A DNA stretch of 54,377 nt, taken from contig NKYR01000190.1 of the NCBI GenBank assembly GCA_003184365.1, forward strand, positions 1 through 54,377. The letters run 5' to 3'. Positions within the stretch are counted from its first letter, which is position 1; each line of letters opens with the position of its first letter. Source of the stretch: Evernia prunastri. Lineage: Eukaryota; Ascomycota; Lecanoromycetes; Lecanorales; Parmeliaceae. Made by a program: the position numbers and the translations under genes. The notes beneath the pieces are model-generated. The model did no database searches, was not told the origin of the DNA, and was given only the letters and a program-made list of their open reading frames with translations. Below, in pieces: positions 1 through 12,192 of the stretch.

Positions 1-481
1 ATAATTCTACACGTCGTGGTATATATTTATAAGTGGTTCTGACAAGAATTGGTGGATCTGTGACTGATTTAAAAATTTGTGGACGCGAAGCTCGTTTTTT
101 GAAATACGGGGTTTCTGGAGCAGGCGTCCTAACACAAAAGTCCGCGAAGCGATCTAGACTCTTTTGGGCTTAGTCCCGCGTTAGCTTTGGGACTAAGGTA
201 GGACGCCGGCGCTAGGAGGCAACTATATTCTATACTGCCTAGCAGCATACATTAGCCGTTACCAAGACAGAAGCCAAAAAATGTAATTAGAAGCTTAATC
301 AATTAGCTGCATTCCGGAGCTACCATCCCGCCTTGCCTTACTTATCGTATTCGCCGGGTCTGATCTGGCGTGATCGAGGAATGAAGAGACGTAAGAGACA
401 TTAGGGCGAGAGCTAGAACACTCTGAAAACTCTTCATTCACTCACTGCGGTGTACTGCAGTGTGAAAAGCAAAGGGCTATC
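1..481. other. Upstream region of TAF1, no gene seen
   Basis: No credible coding sequence is visible. The stretch holds the presumed TAF1 promoter and 5' leader, and a nested inverted repeat (listed separately). The left edge is simply the window boundary, so a gene or repeat could continue beyond it. Confidence 0.5.
123..207. repeat. Nested inverted repeat / hairpin
   Basis: An inner perfect stem CTTAGTCCC (169-177) pairs with GGGACTAAG (189-197) around an 11-nt loop. An outer 9-bp pair, GGCGTCCTA (123-131) and TAGGACGCC (199-207), brackets it. Two nested perfect stems are more than expected by chance in this short space, but no function is evident. A CTAG lies 14 bases after the inner hairpin's outer neighbour, which loosely recalls a Helitron 3' end; this is weak. 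Confidence 0.45.
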
Positions 482-3400
482 ATGCCTCATGCAACGGCAG
501 TGCACGAACCTGGGGACGAGCAAGATGACATCTTGATCCAGCAGTTGCTTAATGCGCCAAGTACAGAAGATCCGCTCCTCTTCGACCGCGAGCTTGAACC
601 GGGCGAAAAGGCGGAGGATGCTGAGAATTACGAAGACATTAGTGACGATGATCTGGCCGAGGATGAAGATGCGGAAGGGGAGCGAAAGGCTCAAGTAGGA
701 CATGGACATCAGAGTCGTGTTTCTCCCCCAAGCCTGGAGGCCTTCACACACGATGTCGATTTCGCGGGATTATTACATCGAAGAGATCTTGAAGACACTG
801 CCTACGACGATGACCTTTTTGGCGAAGATTTATCATCTCCGCTAGATATAAACTCGTTCACAGGGAAGCCGCAAACGAGGCATGATCATGATGGTCTGTC
901 GGATTTCGACGATGGCACGTCGCCTCAGGCTCAACCTTTGCCCCTTCCAATGTCCCCTTTGTCACGTCATGTAGAAGCCCCGGGTAATATTGTCTCGCGA
1001 AAAACCACGCACAGCTCGAAAACGTCCCCGCCATCGAAGGAACTACAGCGCCAACAAGAGCTGCTTGCTATGTCCAGAGGTCGCGCCGCGAACACTGATG
1101 GCTTACCGGCGCCCCCTGAAAATCGTGAGGAGCTACTGGCATCACTGTGGCCCAAATTCGAGCGCAATACAATACCAAAATTCGTGGACTTGCTTCCACC
1201 GAAGAGAGCAAGATACCTTGGCAAATGTATTCCCAAACCGTCGAAACCGGTCAATCCCACTAAAATCAATCTGGAACTTGCCGTGGATCAAGAGAAGAGC
1301 TTCAAGGTGTCCTTGATGCCCAACAAGCCTAATATGGAGGAGACTAGTGGCAAAGGAATAGTAGCGATACAAGAAGAAATTGTGGCTGAGAAGGGTAACG
1401 AAGAAGACGTGGAAATGGAATCTGAATTCGAGAATGAGCTGGTTGGAGGAATTTCGTGGCAAGACCTACAAGTCATATGCGAGGACTGGGACGCCCATAG
1501 TGTGTCAGAAACTCTCGATTCTGAGAAGGGTTCGTCCTGCAGCTATAAAGCTAGCAGTTTCGAAGGGCAAGAAAACCCTGACGCTGAAGCTGATAATGGA
1601 CGGGCGTTCACAAAAGTGAGTCCCATTATATGCCGCGGGAGATTATGCTCACAGTTCCCAACAGCGACGGAAAATGGACCATCTGGAGGGCAACGTAATG
1701 CGCACTCCCCAGTTCTCGTTTCCATCCTTTCAGGATCCCGAGCAAGCTACTTCCAAGCTTTCAAAAACCATTGTGTTAGACCTCAACGACTCGAGATTAC
1801 TGTTCGATCATGTTCAGCCTAACGTCATGTCCAAAAACGTCTTCGGACGATCGGATCTCAACAGAGCAGAACGTGGAGCATTTACAAAAGGTCTAAGCCA
1901 AAGATATAACATCTCTAACGATGAGGCATATGATTTGCTCAAAGAAAATCACCAGAGTAAGGTTCGAAGCATGCTTGGCAATGTTGCTGTGGAGCACAGC
2001 CTTCCTGCCATAAGGCTGCAGTGGCCCTTCGTAAGTATTATGGGCCTCCCCTGATGGTTTGCTTCTTGTCAAGAAAGCTAACATTGTAAAGTATAAAACA
2101 AAATTGGACAAGCAGGGTGCAAGATCTTTCCATCGACCAGGCTTGAAGGTTAATCGCAATGAACAGGTCGTCTTTAGCAGACCAACGATCACCAAAAAGA
2201 AGCACACCAAGGGGAAAGATACGCAGAAGCTGTTCCCTGAAAGCAGAGCTCTGTCTTTGGCAGACAACTCGAATGTGCTTCTTTTGGAGTATTCCGAGGA
2301 GTACCCAACCATGCTTTCAAATGTTGGCATGGGTAATCGCGTCATCAATTATTACCGACGGAAGACCATGGACGACACATCTAGACCCAAGCTCGATATT
2401 GGGGAAACAGCGATTCTTTTGCCCCAGGACAAGAGCCCTTTCTCAATATTTGGTCATGTCGATCCTGGCCATATCACCCCAACGCTTCACAATGGCATGT
2501 ACAGAGCTCCAATATTCAAGCACACGCCGAGGACCAACGACTTCTTAGTAATTAAGAACACTACCGGAACCGACGGCTCCGCTTGGTACATGAGGAACAT
2601 CGAAAATCTATACGTAGTCGGCCAAGAGTTTCCGTCGGTAGATGTTCCCGGTCCTCATTCGCGGAAAGTTACAACCGCTTCCAAGAATCGCCTGAAGATG
2701 ATCTCCTATCGCCTGATCCGAAAGAGCAAGAGTAATAGAATTAGCGTAGGCGAAGTCACGAGTCATTTCGCCGATACCAGCGACATGCAAAATCGTCAGA
2801 AGATGAAAGAGTTCATGCAGTTCAACAAAGAGCATAAAGAATGGCAAATGCGTTCTGGGGAAGCCGTTCCCGATGAAGAGACGATCAGGTCAACGGTGAA
2901 GCCGGAAGACGTGTGCCTACTCGAATCAATGCAGGTTGGCCAGCAGCATCTGCAGGATGCAGGTTTCAATAAAGAGGACGATGAATCTGAGGGTGACGAG
3001 TCTCGAGAAGGCCAAAGTATCGAACAACAGCTTGCGCCTTGGTACACGTCGCGGAATTTTTTGCATGCTACTCAAGGTAAAGCTATGTTGACATTGCATG
3101 GAGAAGGAGACCCTACACGCCGCGGCGAGGCTTTTAGTTTCATCAAAACATCTATGAAAGGAGGATTTAAGCCTGTGGGAGCAAGTGCGAACGAGAAGAT
3201 GAATGCGAGGCAGATGAAAGAGTCTGGTGGCCACGCTTATAACGTTCAAGATCAACAAAGATCTTACGAAGAATCGATTCGGAAAATATGGGAGGCTCAG
3301 AAACAAAGTCTGTCATCGACGGTCGATCAGTCAGAATCGGATATGGACGAGAATCCTATGGAAGACGCTGCCAATACTGCCTTCCGTGCGGGAACTCCGA

Positions 3401-4195
3401 GATCAGAGGCGCAAACGCCTGCCACCTTACGGCGTCGAGATGATGAGACTACCAGTCAATTTACCCAGGCTAGTACTGGCAGCCAAGTAGGGAAAATTCT
3501 CAAGATCACACGCCATATTCAAGATGAGTATGGCAATGGTGAACCACGCACGGAAATTGTACGAGCGCCGAAAGTGATACGGCAATACCTGAAGCGAAGG
3601 CACGCAAAAGAGGCAGAGACCACAGGGTAAGAGCTACTGATTGCTGTTAGGTGCAAGGCTGATCTTACCAGACTCACTGATATCAAACCGACCGGTATTG
3701 CTGAGCAGGACCGACGTAATCAGCAGAGGTATACCATCGTCCCAGATTGCAAGAAGTGTACTGCTGATTATCAATAGGCTGGAAAAAGAACTGGCACGAC
3801 TACAACGCAATAAAGAACGTCGTATTGCTCGTGACAAGCAGAAAGGCGTCCATTTGGATGGAGCTGACGATGAACCAGGCTCGCCGTCATCTCCCGCCAA
3901 CGTACCGGTGAAGAGTGCAGGGACACAGCGTAAATGTGCGAATTGTGGTCAGGTTGGCCACATCAAAACAAACAAAAAGTAATATCCCAATTCGTCATGA
4001 TGCTTTTCTCCTTGGATCTGCTTATCGTTCCCCATCATTACTTCTAAACATGCGTCGGTTGATCGAGTTCCTGGAAACGGTGTGCTGACTGTGATGTGCA
4101 TCTCAATCAGGCTTTGTCCAATGCTTAATGGAGCCATGAAGCAAGACGAAGGGTTTGGCAGTACTGCATTCACTATTGGCACTCTAAACCTATGA
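482..4195 (+). CDS. TAF1: TFIID subunit TAF1 (TAFII250/145 family)
   Basis: This is the largest TFIID subunit, which scaffolds TBP and the other TAFs at Pol II promoters in the nucleus. Inferred exons are 482-1615, 1665-2030, 2092-3626, 3778-3978 and 4111-4195, giving about 1106 aa, close to budding yeast Taf1. The N-terminal third is acidic and low-complexity, as in the TBP-binding region. The conserved DUF3591 core follows: exon 3 contains the block GETAILLPQDKSPFSIFG and then a region ending in LKMISYRLIRKSK. The C-terminus is a zinc knuckle, CANCGQVGHIKTNKK, completed across the last intron by LCPML. Joins were chosen to keep RLQWPF-YKTKL and NKK-LCP continuous. There are no bromodomains, as expected for fungi. 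Introns of 49 and 61 bp are typical; those of 151 and 132 bp are longer, so a small missed exon in 3627-3777 is possible. Confidence 0.93.
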
Positions 4196-4607
4196 GAGCC
4201 AATTCCGTCGATAGTGGAGGCGCAAGTGACTCACATGCTTGCATATCAAGGCGCTTCGTGTGTTACCTCGAAGGGTGGCCTGAACGGGCCCGGTGACATT
4301 TACACTAGTGTGGATCTGAGTAAGCCTGGGCTTTTCAAATAGCGAGTTGTTCAAACAACAGTCTAGAGGCATCTCCCTTGCTCACAAATAGCGATTTGAC
4401 AAAGCAATAGCGTGCCCGATTTCATTTACCCCTTTCGAAAGGAGCTGGAGAATTTCTGGTGTAGTGGATGTATGACTATGCGGAGTTTTCGCCGCAGCTG
4501 CTAGATGAATTGAGCCGGCTTTGCTCGCCCAGTTGATAAACAAAGGAAGGGGAAAATAGGCATAGAAACATCCCAAGCCATCAAGTTCGAGCAGCTCAAG
4601 CAACAAA
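4196..4607. other. Intergenic, convergent 3' ends
   Basis: TAF1 and the kinase gene end tail to tail here. The space should hold both 3' UTRs and polyadenylation signals. No ORF in it looks coding. Confidence 0.6.
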
Positions 4608-7600
4608 TCAGTCAAAGCTTGGTATCATGCTCCTTGCACCACGCGGCCGCCCACGTTCTTCCTCGAACGAGACGAGCTTGGGCCTGCGGTACGTGTACCC
4701 AAGGAAAGCTCCCTTCTTCCGAATTTCGAGAACTCTTCTCTGCACATCTTTGTCCCTGAGGACCCGGTCTCGCGGCCTTTTCTTTTCTCTCACTTTGCCT
4801 GCTTCGCCATCTCTACCGCCAAAACCGTCTCTCCCACTGCGAGCAGGGGCAGCAGGAATCAAGAGAAGATCGTCCTGACCTTGTGCACCATGATTTTGTG
4901 TCATACGAGCTGTGCCTAGAACTGCATCACCTGTTTCCTCATCCGAGGCATCACCCAGGCAAGATTGGCTAGCCGCATCATCCACATCGCTGATCGGCTC
5001 TTCCTCATCAAAATACTTTGTATCATCGAGGCCACTTACGTCGGGAACGAAAGGGGGCCTCGTCAGATGCAGTCGGTCCCACGATATACGCCGGAAAAAT
5101 GGATGTGCTTTGATATCAGTCGCATCGTCTGGGTAGACATAGCTACCTTGATAGTCTTGCGAGTGTGGATCTGCACGTCGCGCTATTAGCTGACCTGGAG
5201 TGCGTTTCGAGTGCTGGTAATCATTGAGCCGATACCGCTTCGAACAAAGTCGATGCTCTCTTTCCTGTAGGAGGCTATTGATGAGCTCCATGGCATCAAA
5301 AGATACCTTTTCCTTTCTATCCACCTCTCGCTCGTCAGGAAATAGAAGTGTTTTTGCGTTGTCCTGCAGCAGTCAGTATCATTTCTCACAGGGTATGACC
5401 TAATCCCTACCAATATCTTGGCCTTGGTATCTTCTCTCTTCTCGCAGACGAAAGGTGTGAAGCCGTACAGACACTTTTGCGGGTTTTAGCGCTACCTTTA
5501 CCCATGACCTCTGATACCTGACCGACCTCATAAAGTATGATACCAATGCTCCACCAGTCACAACGGCCATCGTATGGGTCGCCACGGATTACCTCCGGGG
5601 CCATGTACTGACTCGTCCCAACTACGCTTCCAGCCAATCTCCGCTTGCCATGGCGATTCCGCCACTGCAAGATTGATTCATGCTCGCTTGGGCCATCGAC
5701 CTGCGGCTTTTCATGCCGTCCTCGCCGACCCGTGAGAATATCGGACAGATTCGTCTTGACCTCTTTGAGGGTATCTTCTTCTTGGTCTTGAGAGTCACCC
5801 TTGACCTCGATGCCTAGTTTTTCCATCAGGGACTGTCGATGGTTTTTGAAGTAGCGTTGGTCGTGTGCCCAGTGACCGTCAAACGCAAGGCCAAAGTCCG
5901 ATATTTTAAGGTGGCCAGATGCGGATATCAAAAAGTTGTCGGGTTTGACATCACGATGAATCCATCGAAGTCGGTGAGCTTCTTCAACGCAGAGAATCAT
6001 TTCTGCCGTGTACCATCTCGCGTGCCTTTCTTTTAAGATATCCTTGCGGAATAGCAGGCCCAAGAAGTCGCCCCCCACCATGTATTCCATTACCAAGTAG
6101 AGGTTGGTATTGTCTTGGAAGCTGGAAATGAGGGGTACAACCCATCTGGATCTCTCAGAAGCAACAAGGAAATCACGCTCGGCACGCAAATGACCCTCTT
6201 GGCAATTCCGGAGCATATCAGATTTGCGAATAACCTTCATTGCGTAGACCTCTTTTCGCGGCGCCTTGGAGCCCCGCCGATGAGAACCTCTCGGGCCGTC
6301 TAGAGTCGACCTCAAGGCCTCTATGGCAGTAGCCCTCAGGTTATTCAATTCCTCGCGTGGCGATTGTTTCCAGTTGGAGATCGATGGCAGCGTATAAGGT
6401 GCCGGAACTAGGTCATTTTTTTCACGCACAAGTCTAACAACCCCAAAACTGCCTTTCCCAAGGATTCTGACCACTTCATAGCCGGCAACAGCAACGCCCG
6501 AAACCGAGCCTTTACTTATCCCATTGGTCTTGCTTTTCAACACACGAGTCTGCCGGAGATGCTCACTCTCATAGGCTGTCCATGCAGAGCGCTCGTGTTG
6601 ACGTTGTTCTTCAGGGATTGTCTGAGATGCCAGGCGAAGTTCGAATTCATTCCGTCTTACCGAGCGTGGACTAAAATGACCTGCCAACAAAGAATTGAAA
6701 TAAGTCTCGAAGAAGATCTTGGCATTCGCCGTTGACTCCACGGTGATCACGGTGGGGGTAACAACTGGCGGTGCTTCTTGAATCGGGGTCAGTGGCTTTT
6801 CGCGTGCGATTGTCTCTGCTGCCATATTTGCTGTATCACTAGCTTTATCGTTACAATCCAGGGCTTTGGCAGATCGCATTGAGGCGACATTTGACTCAAG
6901 TGAGGTCTTGCCGGTAGATGGATCACCTGCTGATACACTGCCACTATAGTTGTAGCTCGAAGGCGCAGTGCTCACACGAGGACTAAGCTCCTGGTCACTC
7001 TGAGTGCCGGGATGTTGAGGTGGGTCTTCATGCATTGAGAGGAGGCTTGGCCTCGTGCGAAGATTCGGGCGGTGGACTATTGTAGGATTTCCAAAAGTTG
7101 CAGAGAGCTTATGAGAGAGCTGGTGGGCAAAGCCTGAATTTGACTTGCTTTGCAGGAAAGCTGGCTCTTTGCGCTTGATGTGGGTATCAACAGAAACTAG
7201 ATAAGACTGAGCCGGCTTGTACGATGGGCAAGGCTGGTCAGCGACACTCGCTTGCGTTATGTCAGTTTCAACCAAGGGAAAAAGCCGGGTCTGTGAGTGG
7301 TCGTGCAGCAAAGAAGTAGGCGTTTTCTGGCCAGAAGGCGACTCTAACAGACCCAGGGGACTCAGGGCTTGGCTATGAGACACCGTCGAGGTCGAGGAGG
7401 GTGCGGCTTTCTGGACGATAGCCAGAGCCACATCTCGCTCACTTGGAGAATTTGAGGAATGTTTGGTATTTCGGATGTCTGGCCACCTCTAAGTAGGTGT
7501 TTTAGGAGCTCAACGAGAAAAGATCACGTACCACTGCTTCTCTGTAGGCCTACGATGGAAAGGAACCTCGAGCCATGGCGTCGCATCCTCGCTGCCATCC

Positions 7601-7787
7601 CCGGTTGCTCGTAGCCATCTTCCATGCTACATCCATCCAGAGACATTTCATTGATAGCGGATCGATCGGCAGTGCAGTCGTTAGTATCGAGCATTGACTG
7701 ATCCACAAGAAGTACTTTGTTGGGCTGACTGGAAGCAATGAGGCCTTTGGAACTCCAGCGCCATTTTCTTTTGGTATCGCCTTTCAT
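4608..7787 (-). CDS. NDR-family AGC serine/threonine kinase with large inserts
   Basis: Inferred exons are 7554-7787, 5527-7488, 5411-5473 and 4608-5363, about 1004 aa. After a long Ser/Thr-rich N-terminal half comes a complete kinase domain: glycine loop GKGSFGVV (near residue 422), AMKVIRK with the ATP-binding lysine (near 496), HRDVKPDN (near 589), DFGLAF (near 609) and VGTSQYMAPE (APE near 708). The roughly 95-residue gap between DFG and APE, rich in acidic and basic residues, is the enlarged activation segment typical of NDR/LATS kinases. A second insert separates the glycine loop from the catalytic lysine. The 21-codon exon encodes CLYGFTPFVCEKREDTKAKIL. It resembles the unclassified NDR group more than Cbk1/COT-1 or Dbf2/Sid2. 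The last three exons are firm. The first exon and its GTAGGC donor are inferred only from phase, so the N-terminus may differ. Confidence 0.82.
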
Positions 7788-8194
7788 GCCGGCAGTCTTC
7801 GTAATGATTTGACGTCGAGATCCGTCGAGGTCCGAGAGCTGAGCGTAATCACGCGCTTGAAAGAGAATGTGCGAAAGTTAGGAATACTAACTAGAGACTG
7901 CAAAGGAATGTTGCAACCGTAGTCTTGTGAGTTAGAAAGTCATGCGAGTATGTGATAGTTGTCAAGATGCTTGGAGGTGGATAGGAAAGATCGGGCAACA
8001 GAGGTGCACCGAAAGAAGGGGACGTAAGACAACACTCCTGCCCATTCCACTTACCTAGGGGAGAAGGAGCGAACGGGTTTACAGTTCGTCAAGACAAGTT
8101 CATGTCTTCTCGACTTTACGCCAATTAACAATACTCACAGGGAAGTAGACCAAGTTGGATCCTGTACAACTGTGGATAAAGTCATTTCATAAAT
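7788..8194. other. Intergenic, kinase promoter region
   Basis: This is the upstream region of the kinase and the downstream region of the sirtuin, both on the minus strand. No coding ORF is supported. Confidence 0.5.
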
Positions 8195-9499
8195 CTATAG
8201 CGAATGTTTCTCGAGTCCACCGGAAGTAGATATCGGCAGAACGTCTTCCTCGGCCGCGCTGAAGAAATGTGGACTTTCCTCTGAAGTTGGTCGCCTGCCA
8301 GTTGCTCTTGTCGCGGCAGCCTCTGACTTTTCACTCGCGACAGGCTTTCCCAGGTTAAAGGCCTCATCTGATAGCTTACTTCCCTCTTCGTTCGACGCTA
8401 AATACTGTCCGAGCCGTGCTGTATGATCGTCATTGATCTTCAGAGATTGGTCAACCTCTTGCGTTAGCTTAGTAATTTGATCGTCGAGCAACTGATCTTT
8501 ATCCATGTGTGCTAATTTGTGACCCACATCAGTGCCTGGTTTCTCCCCCTTCGTACCCTCCCACAGCGCCTCGAGATCCTTTTCCCATCCCAAGGCCGCT
8601 ACCAGTGTCCGCACTCCAGCATCACAATCTCCAAGGAGGAGGACATCGTCTGGTCGAGAACCTAGCCCACCAACGCGCTCGAGATTGATGAGGACTCTTG
8701 GCACACCTTCCAAACAAAAATCTGGTAAGCTGGCAAAAGGCTGCACTGTCAAGCTGGTTCCCATGACGATGCACAGATCAGCAGAACCGGGAAGCGACCG
8801 GTTCCGATGAAATACGTCTGGCAGCTGCTCACCGAAAAAGACTATATCGGGCTTCACCAGACCATTACACTGAGGCGTAAGGCAATGAGGAACCACACGT
8901 TTGCTTACTGCTTGCCTCATAAGGCAGTCTGAGAAGGAAGTTTTGCATTCTATGCAACGGCTATGAGCAAAGCTGCCATGAGCTTCTACGATCTTGTCTT
9001 CAGGCACACCTGCTTCCCGGTCAAGGCAGTCGATATTCTGGGTGAACACTTTCAGCAAGAGACCTTTGTCTGAAAGCAGCCTGACAAAGGAATGTGAGAT
9101 GGTTGGCCTGTATTTGCCTGGATAAAGTTCGTTTGCGAGTGTGTAAAATGGGAGTGGGTTGTCTCTGAAAAACGAAATGTCAAAGACAGCCTCTGGATAG
9201 GGCAAATCAAGTTGAGCCAGATTGGCATAGAGGCCAGTATCTGGGGATCGAAAATCTGGGATGCCAGCAGATGTACTGACGCCGGCGCCGGCCTACTCAA
9301 TAAAAGCCGACATGACGTCCTATTAGACCCCGAATCTAAACTCTAGAAGTTCTCTAAATTTATCGAAAATACTCACCATGACGACAATCTTTTTGGCCTG
9401 TCCTTCTTGGATGTACTTGGCAACGGAGTCCACCGATCTCTCTTTGAGTGTCTGGGTTGGCGTGCTGTCGTTAATGGGGGAAGACTGCTCTTGACCCAT
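8195..9499 (-). CDS. HST2: NAD-dependent protein deacetylase, Hst2-like sirtuin
   Basis: Class I sirtuins remove acetyl groups from lysines, using NAD+; Hst2/SIRT2 acts on histone and tubulin-type substrates and shuttles between cytoplasm and nucleus. Exons are 9377-9499 and 8195-9292, 407 aa. Splicing at GTGAGT joins KIVVM to AGAGVSTSAGIPDFRS, which rebuilds the NAD-binding motif. TQNID (from residue 125), the catalytic His in EAHGSF (146) and four zinc Cys (154, 157, 178, 183) are all present, as is GTSLTVQPFASLP. All catalytic elements are intact. The tail of about 150 residues is polar and variable, as in Hst2, where a C-terminal segment is autoregulatory. The gene lies next to the RIP-mutated element, whose inverted repeat starts 218 bp upstream of the ATG, so the promoter is short. 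Confidence 0.93.
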
Positions 9500-9717
9500 C
9501 CTGGACCTGAATCGGCTTTGGGCAGGCTTGGAATCACTTTGTCTTTTTCGACGACCTATGTTTGCGGTGCAGAGTAGAACGCAAACAGATTGACTTCAAC
9601 GGCAGACTCTTTCGGTACTCTTTTACTGGTTGGTGTAATTAATTGGAGTATTATTGAGTACGAAATGTTTCGTATCGAACGACGAAAACATCACATCATT
9701 CTGCATAAGCTAGAGTA

Positions 9718-9804
9718 TTAGCGTGTGCAGGTGTATTTGCATTTCTTGGCGCGGAGAAATTTGTTCACCATCCACCTGTTTCTATATCAAATAGCCTCAT
9801 ATCT
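9718..9804 (+). repeat. Left terminal inverted repeat (87 bp)
   Basis: It pairs with the reverse complement of 13708-13794, with three C/T differences in 87 positions. The match stops after CTCATATCT. All three differences are transitions, consistent with RIP or deamination after insertion. Confidence 0.9.
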
Positions 9805-11399
9805 TCTCCATTATAACTTCACTGACAATTTCGCTACTTTCTATAACATTTAAAATCTTTGTAGATCTCGCTTAGCAAATTTCTGATATTTTCACAATAA
9901 ATAACTCCGTCATATCAAAATCTTTCAATAACGTTATCTACAATCAAGACAATATTCTTCTCTCTATTATTCGATTTAGAATTATTCATATACTACTACT
10001 TATTAAAGATCTAATATCATCGTCGAAAACGTTCACTGTTGTATAAGAACAGTCTATTATATTCAAAAAAATCTATTTATATATTACTTTTCATTTCGAT
10101 CTTAATTTCGTTTCAAAGACGATTCTCGTAAGCTTTATCGAATCGTCGAAGAGTTACTTATTAAGTATCTTAAAGATCAGTCGTAAGCTATATAAAAAGA
10201 GATAATCTAATTTCTTTGAAAAAAGTGAGAATTATACGTATATCGATTTACGATTTCGAGAATCTTAACGAGATTACGTCTGAGTTATAAAAAGAGTTAA
10301 AGAGTCGAATATCGATAGAATAAGAAGCTTCGATTACTATAAATCGCGAAGTTACTTTATGTAATCGCGAAGCAGAAATAAATCAACTGTATATTTTCAT
10401 TAATTAAAACGATCGTTATTATATAGACTTACGTAGAGATCGCTTCTGAAGTGTGCTTTCGACGTATACTATTAATAAATATCTAATTTACACTAAATTT
10501 AAGAAGAACTAATTTAATATTAAAACGTTTTTTCGATGATTAATTAACGAACTATTATCTTATTGCGAAGTATTTTCAACGTATCGTAGTATTATTATAA
10601 TAAATAACGTAAGTATATACTATAATTCTCGTATCGAAGAGATTATTCGTCAATATAATTATAAGATTTGATATTTATCTTCTTACTTATCAGACTTCAA
10701 TTTTATCGAATTATTATTCAACGTGCTAAAGATATAAATTCGAAGATATTTTTATAACGTGTAATCGCAATTTCAGAGCGACTTTAATACTTTTTTAGGA
10801 TATATCGTAAGAAGAAGTCGATACGATCGCTTTGCGAAGATTTATTTCAAGTATAGTATAATAAAAGAATATATCTTTGAGACTAATATTTAGAAGTTAA
10901 AAAGAATTCTTTACGAAGAAGATATGCAAATAGATTTTAAAGACTATTACTACTATCTCAAATTGACTAAGATCTTTATATATTAATAATAAGACTTAAA
11001 ATTCTTTAAATCTACTCTAAATCTTTTTATCAGAGTATTAGATATTCTTATTTATATAATAATTAGATATATTACTTCTAAAGAATCTTTTATAATCTAT
11101 AGATTCTTTATCGTTTATATATTAACGTTAACAATTATTAAATCTCTGCGATTTTATTCTTTTAAGTCTCTTTAAAAATTTGTAATTTCTTTTATTTAAA
11201 GAACTTCTTTATAATCTTAAAATTCTCGCTTAAAACGTTAATAGAATTAAAGCTTCGCGTTAAAGAAATAGAAAAAAATGTAATAAATTTAAAGAAACGT
11301 ATTTAATATGCAGACGATTTATATAAATATTTTTAAGACGTCGACGAATAATATCTATATATCGACGAATAAAAAGATAGTTAATGATATAGTTACTTT

Positions 11400-11535
11400 T
11401 AACGCTTTCGTTTCTTCTAACGATCTCATTTCTTCTAACGCTCTTATTTCTTACGATCTCGTTTCTTTTAACACTCTCATTTTTTACGATCTCGTTATTC
11501 TCATAATAACTCTTAACGCTTTTATTCTTTACCAA
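11400..11535 (-). repeat. Degenerate short tandem repeat in the RIP-mutated element
   Basis: Read on the minus strand, this stretch gives alternating units NEIVK / NESVKR / NEIVR / NKSVRR / NEIVRR / NESVKS, a period of 33-36 bp. It sits inside AT-rich mutated DNA, so the peptide is probably not expressed. It may be a relic of a minisatellite or coiled-coil coding repeat of the original transposon. Confidence 0.5.
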
Positions 11536-11935
11536 GTTATTCTTAACGCTCGCGACGTGCGACTATTCGCTATATAAATTTAAATATTAATTTCTATATT
11601 TATAATTTCAGCTATTACTTTTAAAAGATCGCATATATTTATATAAAGTTCTTCGACTTCTTATAATACGTTTTAAACTCTTCGCGATATATCTTTTTAT
11701 TCTTCTTTTTTTACTTTAAAAGCGATCTTCGTAAATTAAGATTAATAGCGTTATTCTTTTTTTTCAGAGATTATAAAGATTTATAAAAGATCGATAAATA
11801 GATATATTTAAATTATTTTTGCGATGATTTTACTTTAGATAAACTAATTCTTATAATTTATATCGAAATGCTCGTTTACGTAATCGACGAAGTATTAATT
11901 ATTATAATTTCTATAGCGATTATCTTTATATTATC

Positions 11936-12178
11936 TGTCCGAGATCGCGGGAGGATAAACCACGGCTACTTGCGGAGGCGGGTACCAGGGACTTCCAGAC
12001 AATGCTGACCACGACCAAAGGGATCCGGGTAGCGGCAAGGTGGATGGTTAACTCCGGCTGGTTAAACAGCTTCGAGTTGGCCAGCGAACAACTCCAACGG
12101 TCAAGACTACCCCTCGGGGTAGAGGAGACCATTAAGCCCAAAAAGGGCGCACGAAGAAGCGATCGTACCCGCCTCTAG
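11936..12178 (+). pseudogene. C-terminal remnant of LINE ORF2 polyprotein
   Basis: The open frame runs from the truncation point to TAG at 12176-12178. It includes RVAARWMVNSGWLNSFELA, which resembles the conserved tail after the RNase H domain in fungal Tad-type pol proteins. Reverse transcriptase and RNase H regions are absent, so no activity is expected. An antisense frame of 71 codons over the same bases is a shadow. Confidence 0.7.
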
Positions 12179-12192
12179 AGGCGGGGGCGATC
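12161..12192. repeat. Palindrome at the LINE stop codon
   Basis: The core 12168-12185, CCCGCCTCTAGAGGCGGG, is a perfect 18-bp palindrome spanning the ORF2 stop. Outer arms GATCG / CGATC extend the pairing to 32 bases with two unpaired positions per side. It could form a strong RNA hairpin at the start of the LINE 3' UTR. Confidence 0.7.

Noticed and set aside
9052..9300. Minus-strand frame beginning MSRPAPASVHLL
   Set aside because: It overlaps HST2 exon 2 in another frame; the correct frame gives the intact sirtuin motif GAGVSTSAGIPDFRS.
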